Assembly: GCA_025370055.1 (NCBI GenBank)
Contig: CP073041.1
Coordinates: 3,844,001 to 3,908,000 of the forward strand
From: Woronichinia naegeliana WA131
GTDB lineage: Bacteria > Cyanobacteriota > Cyanobacteriia > Cyanobacteriales > Microcystaceae
Reading direction: 5' to 3'
Length of the DNA: 64,000 nt
Shown here: piece by piece, positions 8,913-16,707 of the stretch
Position numbering within the stretch: position 1 is the first letter of the stretch
How the letters are laid out: every line of letters starts with the position of its first letter
Notes under the pieces: generated by a model
Databases searched by the model: none
The model's input: only the letters and a program-made list of their open reading frames with translations
What the model was told of the DNA's origin: nothing
Translations under genes and position numbers: made by a program

Positions 8913-10090
8913 GGGTACATCCCGGATAAAGTAGTACATAGAATCTGGGGTAAAATGGAAAAAAACTGATGAGCGAAAAAAGTATGTTACCGATTCCCCC
9001 AGAAGAAAAAGCACTGTTAAAACAGCATCTCACCGAATCAGCCCGTATCTTGCGCAAATATACGGAACCAGAGAAACAGAAGGACTTTGGAAGCATCGAA
9101 GTAGAAGTCAGAACCCAGATGTTAGAAATTGTGGGGCCAACAATGGGGGAGTTTTTTTTTCAGAAGGGGGAAAAAAACGGTCTGGAAACAAGCGAAAAAT
9201 CAAAACCCTAGTCGGAGAAGTGGAAATAAGCCAAAAACAAGCCAGAAAACTAAAGGTGTCGCCAAAAATCGTCTTAAGTCCAGGTTTAGAGAAATGCTGT
9301 CTAAGAGCCAGTGCGAAAACATCCTACCAACAAGCAGAAGAAGATATAGAGGAGTTGATGGGGATAAAAGTAGGACATAGCAGTTTACATCGCTTGGTAG
9401 AACGGACAGAACTGCCCTTAGCTCAAGCTCAGTCAGAGAGTGCGGGGGTCAGTATAGATGGGGGAAAGATTTGTCTGCGGGGCGAGGAGAAGGAAGGGGG
9501 ACAGTGGCGAGATTATAAACTGGTGAGTCTTCATGGCAATGTCTGTGAAGCCTTTTTCCAAGACCCAGAGGGCTTAAAGAATTGGAGCAATGTTCAACCT
9601 TTGTCCCCAATAGTGACCTTTTTGGGAGATGGTCATCCCGCAATCTGGAATGCGGTAGAGAGTTTCGCCACTCAATCGTGGCTGATACGACGAGAGGTGT
9701 TGGATTGGTATCATCTCAAGGAGAATCTGTTCAAAGTGGGTGGCTCTCTCAAACGGCTAGAAGCAGTGGAGCATTTACTGTGGCGGGGTTTTGTGAACAA
9801 GGCAATAGATGCGTTTGATGGAGTCAAAAGCAAGAGGGCAAAGAATTTTCAAGCCTATTTGACGAAGCATTATCAGCGTATCCCTGATTACCAATACTAT
9901 CAACAGCTTGGTATTGTGATTGGTTCTGGTGATGTGGAGTCTAAGATTAAACAGGTGGGAGCTAGGGTTAAATTGTCGGGAGCACGTTGGCATCTTCATA
10001 ATGTTTCTCGTATTCTTCGGCTACGATGTGCTTATCTCAATCACTCTCCTCTTTTGAGTGTCAATGTATTATCTTAAGTGGGATGCACCC
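8913..10090 (+). mobile_element. IS-C copy 1 (ISKra4-like, 1,178 bp)
   Basis: Terminal sequences GGGTACATCCCGGATAA and GGGTGCATCCCACTTAA (complement of the right end), with target repeat AATCTATC at 8905-8912 and 10091-10098. The duplication can be read as 8 or 9 bp because the next base is G on both sides. Inserted in the IS-A transposase gene. Confidence 0.9.
8969..10077 (+). CDS. ISKra4-like transposase made by predicted -1 frameshifting
   Basis: ORF1 (8969-9211) starts MSEKSMLPIPPEEKALLKQH. ORF2 continues in the -1 frame to 10077 with the catalytic core: VSIDGGKICLRG (first Asp), TFLGDGHPAIWNAV (second Asp), EVLDWYHLKENL, and SGDVESKIKQVGAR. The overlap contains a textbook slippery heptamer A AAA AAC at 9172-9178, in the correct phase for ORF1 (GAA AAA AAC). 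After a -1 shift the reading becomes KKRSGNKRKIKTLVGEVE, which joins ORF2 without a stop. The full product would be about 370 residues. Both halves look intact. Confidence 0.85.
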
Positions 10091-10868
10091 AATCTATCGA
10101 ACAAAAGCGAATCGAGCTTATTGTAAAGAAAGGGATATAAGAATGAGTGGTCCCCGATTGGGAAGACCGCCGAAAGAGGTGAGCAAAGAAAAAAAGAAAG
10201 AGGCACGCTCAGATGAAAGAGTGCGTAATGCCATTGAGGGTAAATTCGGACAGGGAAAGAGGAAATTTAGTCTTGGTCGAGTGATGGCCAAACTACCTGA
10301 GACCTCGGAAACGGTAATTGCGATGAACTTTTTGGTAATGAATCTTTCTACTCTACTTCAGAAGACAAAAAGTAAAAAGTTGTAGAGTCGTTTTTCTTGT
10401 GAAAAATGGTGTTAATTTTCCTCTCTTTTGTGAGGAGTGATTTGTGTTGACCTTTTTAGACAGAAAGGAACAATAGATTAAACAAAATCTGTATTTTGAT
10501 TTGTTTCCATAAGGATAAGTTATCTATGCTTTTTCAGTCCATACTTCCCTAACCCACATTTCTTTCGTTTTTTGACTTTTTCAGCAAGCCCTAGGTAAGC
10601 CTGTTAGTGAAAATGAATTACTTCGTGATTATTTTCCTATTACTGATTTGGCTGATTATGCTGCGATTTGTCAGACAGCAGCAAACAACATAGAAAACGG
10701 GATGCACCCCATAAACGCCATAAAAATGGCCGCCAAGCAAGTTTTGCCTCCGAACCATGTTCCAAATCCAATTGACTTTACTGAAAAAATAAGTTTTGCA
10801 AGGTATCGCTTAGAGCAAGCTAGACGAGGACGGTTCTATCTTGAAGATGAAAAATAATAAATAATCAA

Positions 10869-10927
10869 GTAATACATGGATAGTGCTATCCTTTCGGTAA
10901 TCAATCCTCTGACTTTCATGTATTACT
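10869..10927. promoter_or_regulatory. Inverted repeat pair upstream of the 10932 gene
   Basis: GTAATACATG at 10869-10878 and CATGTATTAC at 10918-10927 are perfect complements separated by 39 bp. Each is a half or variant of the CATGTATTACATG palindrome seen at 6734 and 11097. It ends 4 bp before the start codon, so it could act as an operator loop or block translation initiation. Confidence 0.55.
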
Positions 10928-10931
10928 CGGT

Positions 10932-11390
10932 ATGACCCGCATTCGTGGTGACAACGGTAAATTTATTCAAAAGTCTAATGAGCTTCGTCCTGTCAGAAGC
11001 ATTCGGGCGACAGATTCAACATGGGAAATGCTAGGAAATATAGCCGACAAACAGCGTATTACAAGGGCAGATTTGATTGAACATTTTGCATTAAACCATG
11101 TATTACATGAGAGTTTGGAAAAAGAAAACGAGAAACTGAAAGACGAGATGGCAGTATTGCGACTTCAGCTATCGGACATGGAGGGTAAGACTTCTTTCTC
11201 TAATCATGGAAATCCTCAACAACTAGATATGTTTTCAGGTATTAAGCAACTTGATCGTGATCTGCTACATCAGCTTCGAGATCGGGTTCTTGGGATGAAG
11301 ATTTTGTCGGTTGGGGAACAATCCAAGTATTACAAGGAGACCGTAAAGGTGCTTAATAAGTTTATTAGCCTCCTGTTGAAAGAACTCTAG
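10932..11390 (+). CDS. Putative plasmid regulator with C-terminal coiled coil
   Basis: 152 residues. Residues about 20-55 (RPVRSIRATDSTWEMLGNIAD, RITRADLIEHFA) look like a ribbon-helix-helix or plasmid-partition type DNA-binding segment. A heptad-rich stretch follows (SLEKENEKLKDEMAVLRLQLSDME), then a helical tail. I do not recognise a named family. Context (Rep, KilA-N, palindromes) suggests copy-number or partition control. One more CATGTATTACATG palindrome lies inside the coding region at 11097-11109. Confidence 0.6.
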   Translation: MTRIRGDNGKFIQKSNELRPVRSIRATDSTWEMLGNIADKQRITRADLIEHFALNHVLHESLEKENEKLKDEMAVLRLQLSDMEGKTSFSNHGNPQQLDMFSGIKQLDRDLLHQLRDRVLGMKILSVGEQSKYYKETVKVLNKFISLLLKEL

Positions 11391-11899
11391 CCTTTTGCCA
11401 TGTCTCTTTGATGCGGATCGAGACCTGTTTAAGTAGTTCGTTTCTCGTAGTCAAGGGAGTGTTGTAGTGAAGTCCTAGACCTTCAAAAGTCTATTCTGGT
11501 AGTCGCCAAGCTCTGTACTTCCCCCGATATGTCGGTTGGAAAACTCATTCAGGAATCTGCGATAATCAGGACAATACGCTCTGGTGGAGACCAACGTAGG
11601 AACCGACATAGAGCCTCCATAGTCCGTAGCCACTCGGCAGGAGGCTTGTCAATATTTGCTTCTTTACCGCCAAATTTACACCGCATTTGGCGGCCTTTAG
11701 CGCGTCAGCGCGACTAGACGAAAAATTGTTGGCATTTTATCAATTTAACAGGACTGGCTAAACCACGATTAAAAGCTGAGTTTTGATTCTTCAACCTGCC
11801 AGACCAATAATAGTTTTATTTTAGCATTGGTGAAAAACAGAGATCGCTATCTCGTTTTCCTTGATCGCCGATTAGAGTTTTGGCATAATTCCCAAATAT
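11391..11899. other. Non-coding part of the plasmid-like block with GC-rich hairpin
   Basis: No convincing gene. It contains the perfect inverted repeat CCGCCAAAT-9 nt-ATTTGGCGG at 11667-11693, followed by CGCG-TCAG-CGCG at 11701-11712. Such structured non-coding DNA downstream of plasmid genes could be a replication origin or terminator. The phrase TATTTTAGCATTGGTGAA occurs here (about 11818) and again near 12190, flanking the next gene remnant. Confidence 0.5.
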
Positions 11900-12133
11900 T
11901 TAGCCGCCCCGCCCAAAACAAGATCGCTTACCTAGTCCAGAGACTTTCTCATCTACGAGGCTGATTTGTCCTGATAGCTTTTCATCTACGAGACTGATTT
12001 GTCCTGATAGCCTTTCTTCCATTCGGGCCTGATTGATCTTAAGGTCGATTAGGTCTTCTCGAATATCCTTAAGGTCTTTTTGGATACTACCTAAAATTTC
12101 TTTCAAGTCGGTTTCAACGATAGTCGGTGGCAT
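11900..12133 (-). pseudogene. Small coiled-coil protein, C-terminus lost
   Basis: Starts MPPTIVETDLKEILG, then a charged heptad region (LKINQARMEERL) and two near-perfect 11-residue repeats (LSGQISLVDEK), a 33-bp tandem duplication. The end (KRSCFGRGG) is not coiled coil and probably reads out of the original gene. A full relative with a C-terminal membrane helix is at 44081-44344. Confidence 0.6.
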
Positions 12134-12448
12134 AGGTTATAATCCCTATAGATTGTGCTTGAATGGATTGGGAGGAGTGGACAATAGCCCTATTTTAGCA
12201 TTGGTGAAGAAGAGCAATGGCTTAATAGGTAATAGTACTCAGGCTCGGCACAAACTAAACAATTACATTAAAAACCTTTCTACTCAGACTTTTAAATGAA
12301 TAGAGGCAAAAGTTGTGAAAGGGTTATGAAAAGTTTGTGTAAAAATTATGCAAAAAATGTATTAGTGAATACATTCATTTTTAATTATTCATAGTATCAT
12401 CCAAAGGTGTGATTACTTAGAAAAAATAAACCAAAGTATTCGTGTATT

Positions 12449-12559
12449 TATACTCTAAACGGCTAAGAAATGTACTTCCCGCAAAAAGGGCTGAAATCCT
12501 CATCTGATAAAGATTTTAGGCATTTTCAAAAAGTTAAGCTCCAACCCGTTCAGAGTGTA
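12449..12559. repeat. About 110-bp repeat with inverted ends, copy 2
   Basis: Starts TATACTCTAAACGGCTAA like copy 1 at 6576 and ends CCGTTCAGAGTGTA. The interior has diverged. It ends 42 bp before the start of the first pilus-subunit gene, so a transcript from upstream would contain it as a hairpin. Confidence 0.65.
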
Positions 12560-12806
12560 CTTAATTCAACAATTCAAATTACATTAGGAGAAATCCAAAC
12601 CATGTCTATGCTCTCTTCCCGTTGTTCCGTCCTCACCGCCGCCCTGCTCGGCTCCACCCTCGCCCTCAGCAGCACCCTAATCTCCAAACCCGCCGTTGCC
12701 GCGCAGCCAACAACGGCGCAAAGCTCGATCGAAGTTAGCGCGACGGTAGCTGGAACTTGCACTCTTAGCACCACGCCCATGAACTTCGGCTCTTACGATT
12801 CTTCTA

Positions 12807-13937
12807 TACTAAACACGGTCACAGGTTGCGAATTCTAAAAATAAGAGATAATATAATAAAAATAGAAAAATTAGTCAAGAGGCTGAGAAATGATTAAGTT
12901 AGAATTTACAGAAGAAGACAAAAGACTGTTGTCTTACGGTCGGTTTAATCACCCGCATCCTAGAGTGCAGCTAAAGATGGAAGTTTTATGGCTAAAAAGT
13001 CAGGGATTGTCTCATCAAAAAATTGCTCAATTCGCAGGAGTTTCAGTAAATACGGTGACAAGCTATATCCGTGATTATCAAGAGGGCGGGATAGAAAAAC
13101 TAAAAGAAATAAAATTTAATCGCCCGAAAAGCGAGTTAACAGAGCATCAAGGGACAATTGAGGCATATTTTGAGTCAAATCCACCAGCAACAATAAATGA
13201 AGCAGTAAAAAGAATAGAAGAATTAACAGGAATAAAAAGAAGTCCGACGCAAGTCAGAAAATTTTTAAAGTCAATAGGAATGAGGTGTCTAAAGGTGGGA
13301 ACAATTCCATCAAAAGCAGATGTAGAAGCTCAGGATAGCTATAGAGAAAAAGAGCTAGAACCAAGGCTAGAAGAGGCAAAAGCAGGAAAAAGGGCAGTTT
13401 TCTTTGTAGATGCCTCTCATTTTGTAATGGGAGCATTTGTAAATTTTATATGGTGCTTCAAGAGGATTTTTATTAAGTCACCATCAGGGAGAAAACGTTT
13501 TAATGTGTTAGGAGCATTAAATGCAATTACCCATGAAGTAATTATGGTAACGAACAGTTCTTATATTACGGGAACTCAGGTTTGTGAACTCCTAGAAAAG
13601 ATAGCAGAATTAGGACTATTAATACCGATTACGTTGGTATTAGACAATGCTCGTTATCAAAAATGCCGAATTGTACAGGAGTTGGCAGAATCATTAGGAA
13701 TAGAGTTACTGTACTTACCTCCTTATTCTCCTAACTTGAATTTAATTGAAAGACTGTGGAAGTTTGTGAAGAAGAAGTGTTTATACGCAAAATATTATGA
13801 AGATTTTACGCAGTTTTCTGCAGCAATTTCAGGATGTCTTGAAGATGCTAACGTAAAATATAAGGAGGAGCTTGATTCTCTGCTCACCTTACGATTTCAA
13901 CGCTTTGATAAATCTCAGATTATGAACGTTTGAAGTA
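12807..13937 (+). mobile_element. IS-D copy 1 (IS630 family, 1,131 bp)
   Basis: Runs from TACTAAACACGGTCAC to CGTTTGAAGTA, flanked by TA at 12805-12806 and 13938-13939. Excision with one TA restores the SCPU reading frame, which fixes the ends. Same length as copies 2 and 3. Confidence 0.93.
12890..13933 (+). CDS. IS630 family transposase
   Basis: 347 residues, intact. N-terminal paired helix-turn-helix (LSHQKIAQFAGVSVNTVTSYI), a linker, then the DDE core: FFVDASHF (D174), LVLDNARYQ (D252) and NLIERLWKF (E287). The D-34-E spacing is that of the IS630/Tc1/mariner superfamily. The near-identical copies at 23734 and 38222 indicate recent activity. It cuts and pastes at TA dinucleotides. Confidence 0.95.
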   Translation: MIKLEFTEEDKRLLSYGRFNHPHPRVQLKMEVLWLKSQGLSHQKIAQFAGVSVNTVTSYIRDYQEGGIEKLKEIKFNRPKSELTEHQGTIEAYFESNPPATINEAVKRIEELTGIKRSPTQVRKFLKSIGMRCLKVGTIPSKADVEAQDSYREKELEPRLEEAKAGKRAVFFVDASHFVMGAFVNFIWCFKRIFIKSPSGRKRFNVLGALNAITHEVIMVTNSSYITGTQVCELLEKIAELGLLIPITLVLDNARYQKCRIVQELAESLGIELLYLPPYSPNLNLIERLWKFVKKKCLYAKYYEDFTQFSAAISGCLEDANVKYKEELDSLLTLRFQRFDKSQIMNV

Positions 13938-14349
13938 TAATGAGGCCACCGCAGTGAGCACCATTCTTGTAACTTGTACTAACGGGCTAGAGCCTGAAGT
14001 TCACCTAGATCAAGGTCAAAATCCTCTATCGGGCAGTACACTTGAAGCTCCTCAACGATCAATGGTTTCCGATGCTTTGCCTGCTGGCACTTTGGCTTAC
14101 GGCATTTATCAAGATCAGAATAATAATGTCTGGGGGAGTGGTGGAACCTCTCAATCATTCCTTGCAAATGGAACCGCCACGGGGTTGACTGCTTACGGTA
14201 AAATTCCCGCTGGTCAAACTGCCCCTGTTGGGAATTACTCTGATACTGTTGCTGTCACTGTTACCTACTAAGGACACTAGACAACCATCTTTGTCCTGGT
14301 GAGTGTACGTACTCTTTTCGTGTCAAATCCAGGATTGTGTCGTTTATTT

Positions 14350-14387
14350 GGGGGAATTTCAGACAAGCTAACAGTTTGAAATCCCCC
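14350..14387. terminator. Hairpin between the two pilus subunit genes
   Basis: GGGGGAATTTCA and its near-complement TTGAAATCCCCC close a 14-nt loop. There is no U-tract after it, so it may be an mRNA-stabilising or attenuating hairpin rather than a full terminator. Confidence 0.5.
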
Positions 14388-14472
14388 ATTATTGGTAAAT
14401 TTAGGGGTCAGAAGAGGTATTCTGAAAAAAAGTCTCCTTAAGTTTGACCCATCGTTAGGAGAACTTAATCTA

Positions 14473-14985
14473 ATGTCTGTTCTCAAAGCCCGTTTGCCCT
14501 GGTTGCTTCTGCTTTTGTTAGCGAGTGGCTGTTTTTTTGTGCCAAAAAGTTGGGCGGGAAATGCCACTAGTAATTTATCGGTTACGGCCACCGTTCCCCC
14601 CTCTGTTAATGTGGATACCACTCCCGTCAACAATATCCCCTATGACGCATCAACAGGGTCTGATGTCTCCTCCAATATTACCCTAACCGCCAGTCAAGGA
14701 ACCAATCTGACCATCCTGATTGGCCAGGGACAGAATCCAGGTTCAGGCTCAAGCGACAGTAATCCCGTGCGACGAATGAGCGATGGTCAGGGAAATTTCC
14801 TCGACTATGAACTCACCAAAGATGCCTCTTTTAATAACGATTGGGGTAACACGGAGCCAACAGGAGTCACTCTTGCTGGAACTGGCTCTCAACAGAATGT
14901 CCCCTTTCATTTGCGGATATCTCCTGGTCAAAATGCCAAGGTAGGTTATTACATAGATACTCTCCTGGTGACAACCCTTTATTAA
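14473..14985 (+). CDS. Spore coat protein U-like pilus subunit 2
   Basis: 170 residues from the ATG at 14473, preceded by TTAGGAGAAC. A hydrophobic signal peptide (LPWLLLLLLASGCFF) ends near SWAG. The mature part is beta-rich and parallels subunit 1: LSVTATVPPSVNVDTTPVN, then ITLTASQGTNLTILIGQGQNPGS, and a final strand YYIDTLLVTTLY. It lacks the paired cysteines of subunit 1. The C-terminal strand pattern is what a chaperone donor strand would recognise. It is intact, and probably co-transcribed with subunit 1 before IS-E inserted downstream. Confidence 0.8.
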   Translation: MSVLKARLPWLLLLLLASGCFFVPKSWAGNATSNLSVTATVPPSVNVDTTPVNNIPYDASTGSDVSSNITLTASQGTNLTILIGQGQNPGSGSSDSNPVRRMSDGQGNFLDYELTKDASFNNDWGNTEPTGVTLAGTGSQQNVPFHLRISPGQNAKVGYYIDTLLVTTLY

Positions 14986-15030
14986 AATGCTCTGAATCAA
15001 AACCCGTTAAAAAAATATCCCTAAAATTCC

Positions 15031-15136
15031 GTAGGGGTTTGGTTTCCAAATCCCAAATATTTCAAAATCCAAAACATTGTGTGGGGGTTTGGTTTCTAAA
15101 TTTTAAAAAATTGGACTTGGAGACCAAGCCCCTACA
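15031..15136. repeat. Intergenic GTAGGGGTTTGGTTTCC-type repeats
   Basis: GTAGGGGTTTGGTTTCC at 15031 recurs slightly altered at 15081 (GTGGGGGTTTGGTTTCT), and an inverted version (GGAGACCAAGCCCCTAC) lies at 15119-15135. The set can fold into a long hairpin. This kind of repeat is common between cyanobacterial genes. Confidence 0.5.
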
Positions 15137-15317
15137 GGTTCAATCATTGTGGTTTTCTCGGCGCAAATTTCTGGACAATCACAAATTTTCTGGGCGCAAG
15201 CAAATTTCTGGGCGCAAGCCTTCATCCGTGTCAACTTAAAGGAATGGGTTCCCAAATTTGTTGATTGAGAGCGGCCTTTTCTCGATGTCGCTTTCTCTCA
15301 GCTTTGACCAAACCAAA

Positions 15318-16707
15318 GGGTGTGACCTTTAGTTGATGAAGGAAAAGAAAAGTGTTAACATGAGATGAAAAGTGACAAAGAGGAAACAATGATGACAGCA
15401 AAACTAATTAATGTAGAGGGTTCAAAGATAAAAATAGAACTAACATTAGAACTAAGTCGTTCAATGTTGGATACAGAAATAAATATTCAAAAAGGCTTAA
15501 ACGAAGTAGGTTGCATCGCCAGCAAAGAAGCCTTGAAATATTTAGATACAGATGGTTCACCCTTAAAAATCGGTGAAGAAATCTGGAAGAGTAAGGGAGA
15601 GCAACCGAAAGAATATCAAACACCTTATGGTGAGGTTATAGTGAATCGTCATGTATATCAGCGTTCACCTTTGAGGAAAAACGTATTGCCCCTTAGAAAG
15701 AGAAGCAAGGATAATCATAACATCAACGCCATTATTGGCAAAACAGGTATCCTCAAAAATGTCAGGGATGGCAGGCAAAGAGGTGAAAAATGATTTATTA
15801 GAAAATCATGGTAGAAAAGTAGCGCTATCCTATATCCAAAGATTGAGTGAAGCAGTAGGAAGTGTGGTACAGGCAAAAGAAGAAGCGTGGAGTTATGCCC
15901 CGCCCAAGGAGGATAGCCAAATTGCAACAGTGGGAATAGGATTAGATGGAACCTGTATGCTGATGTGTGAGGATGGCTACCGTGAAGCAATGGTGGGAAC
16001 CGTTTCCCTATACGATAGTGAAGGCGAACGTCAACATACAATCTATCTAGGTGCGGCACCAGAGTATGGAAAAAAGAGTTTTCTAGAAAGATTAGAAAGA
16101 GAAATTGAGCGAGCGAAAAACCGTTATCCAGAGGCAACATTGGTCGGGATAGCAGACGGGGCAGAATCAAATTGGAAGTTTTTAGAAAAGCAAACGGAAG
16201 AACAGATATTAGATTTCTATCATGCCTCTGGTTACTTAGGTGCCTTGGCAGAAGCGTTGCATCCGAATACCGTGTCAAAACAAAAAGAATGGTTGACTGA
16301 AAATTGTCGAGAACTCAAGCATGAAAAAGGAAAAGCAGGAGAACTGCTAAATCTGATGAAAGAAGTCAAAGAAGAAAAAAGTCATTCTAAGAATCTTACC
16401 GAGAAACTACAAGCGGCGATTACTTATTACGAGAATCATCAGCATCAAATGGATTATGCTGAATACTTAGAGAAAAAGTATCCGATTGGTTCAGGTGTTA
16501 CGGAAGCAGCTTGTAAGACGTTGGTCAAACAACGATTATGTTGTTCAGGGATGCGATGGAAGGAAAAAGGAGCAGGAATTATTTTGAGCCTACGAGCTTT
16601 GGTATTGACCAAGGAACGATGGAGTCAATTTTGGGCAAAACTTGATCAATATGGGTTCCCTGTAGAACCCTGATTACAACAGCTTTTATCAACTAAAGGT
16701 CGCACCC
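15318..16707 (+). mobile_element. IS-B copy 1 (ISKra4/ISMich2-like, 1,390 bp)
   Basis: Ends GGGTGTGACCTTTAGTTGAT and GGGTGCGACCTTTAGTTGAT (complement of right end), with 8-bp AAACCAAA repeats at 15310-15317 and 16708-16715. Inserted in the IS-E transposase gene. Confidence 0.93.
15365..16673 (+). CDS. ISKra4-family transposase in two frames (+1 relation)
   Basis: Frame 1 (15365-15793) encodes the N-terminal part (KGLNEVGCIASKEALKYLD, TPYGEVIVNRHVYQRSP). The family core continues in the +1 frame from 15675: GKTYCPLEREARIIITSTP, then GIGLDGTCMLMCEDG (first Asp), GIADGAESNWKFL (second Asp), DFYHASGYLGALAEAL and PIGSGVTEAACKTLV (Glu). The switch must occur close to CCT TTG AGG at 15668-15676, because the +1 frame has TGA at 15672-15674. 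The same arrangement is in every IS-B copy here, which favours programmed +1 frameshifting over random damage, although trans-mobilisation of a defective element is possible. Confidence 0.8.

Larger units (their letters stand above)
7841..10385 (+). pseudogene. IS-A transposase (DUF772/DDE), interrupted by IS-C
   Basis: Reads 7841-8912 and resumes at 10099 to 10385. Together these equal the 452-residue intact protein described at 56873. The break falls just after the second catalytic Asp (VHVDKIYR). The visible ORF running to 8929 ends in IS-C sequence. Confidence 0.9.
7718..10591 (+). mobile_element. IS-A copy 1, with IS-C nested inside
   Basis: Ends GGGCTTGCTGAAAAAAGC (left) and GGGCTTGCTGAAAAAGTC (right, complement), flanked by TAGGTA direct repeats at 7712-7717 and 10592-10597. 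Subtracting the nested IS-C (1,178 bp plus 8-bp duplication) leaves 1,688 bp, the same as the intact copies. Six-bp duplications of form TNNNTA recur for this element throughout the window. Confidence 0.93.
7126..10857 (+). pseudogene. KilA-N domain protein, split by IS-A and by a stop codon
   Basis: The first 112 codons carry a KilA-N domain (GYVNATQICKAHLEITGERK, then TWIHPRLAVRFTMWVNDDFS), a DNA-binding module of phage and plasmid regulators. An in-frame TGA at 7462-7464 interrupts it. The same frame continues to 7717, where IS-A is inserted with a 6-bp TAGGTA duplication, and resumes at 10598 (KPVSENELLRDYFPITDLADY) to the stop at 10857. Without the IS the gene would encode 283 residues, with the TGA at codon 113, probably a former Trp. 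It belongs to the plasmid-like block. Confidence 0.8.
12602..14271 (+). pseudogene. Spore coat protein U (SCPU) domain pilus subunit 1, split by IS630
   Basis: Start at 12602, preceded by TTAGGAGA. Signal peptide of about 38 residues ending ...AVAAQ. The SCPU fold follows: IEVSATVAGTCTLSTTPMNF with the first Cys, VSTILVTCTNG with the second Cys, and the C-terminal strand SDTVAVTVTY. IS-D interrupts after 12806. Removing IS-D and one TA joins TCT AAT GAG in frame and gives 178 residues. This is the secreted structural subunit type of archaic (Csu-like) chaperone-usher pili. It is first in a cluster with a second subunit, chaperone and usher. Confidence 0.9.

Noticed and set aside
11529-11717. 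62-codon ORF at 11529
   Set aside because: Composition (many Arg/Ser, no hydrophobic core), no ribosome-binding site and overlap with inverted repeats suggest non-coding DNA.
15715-16278. 187-codon antisense ORF in IS-B (also 25823, 42196)
   Set aside because: Shadow of the transposase frame; it breaks in diverged copies while the sense frame is kept.
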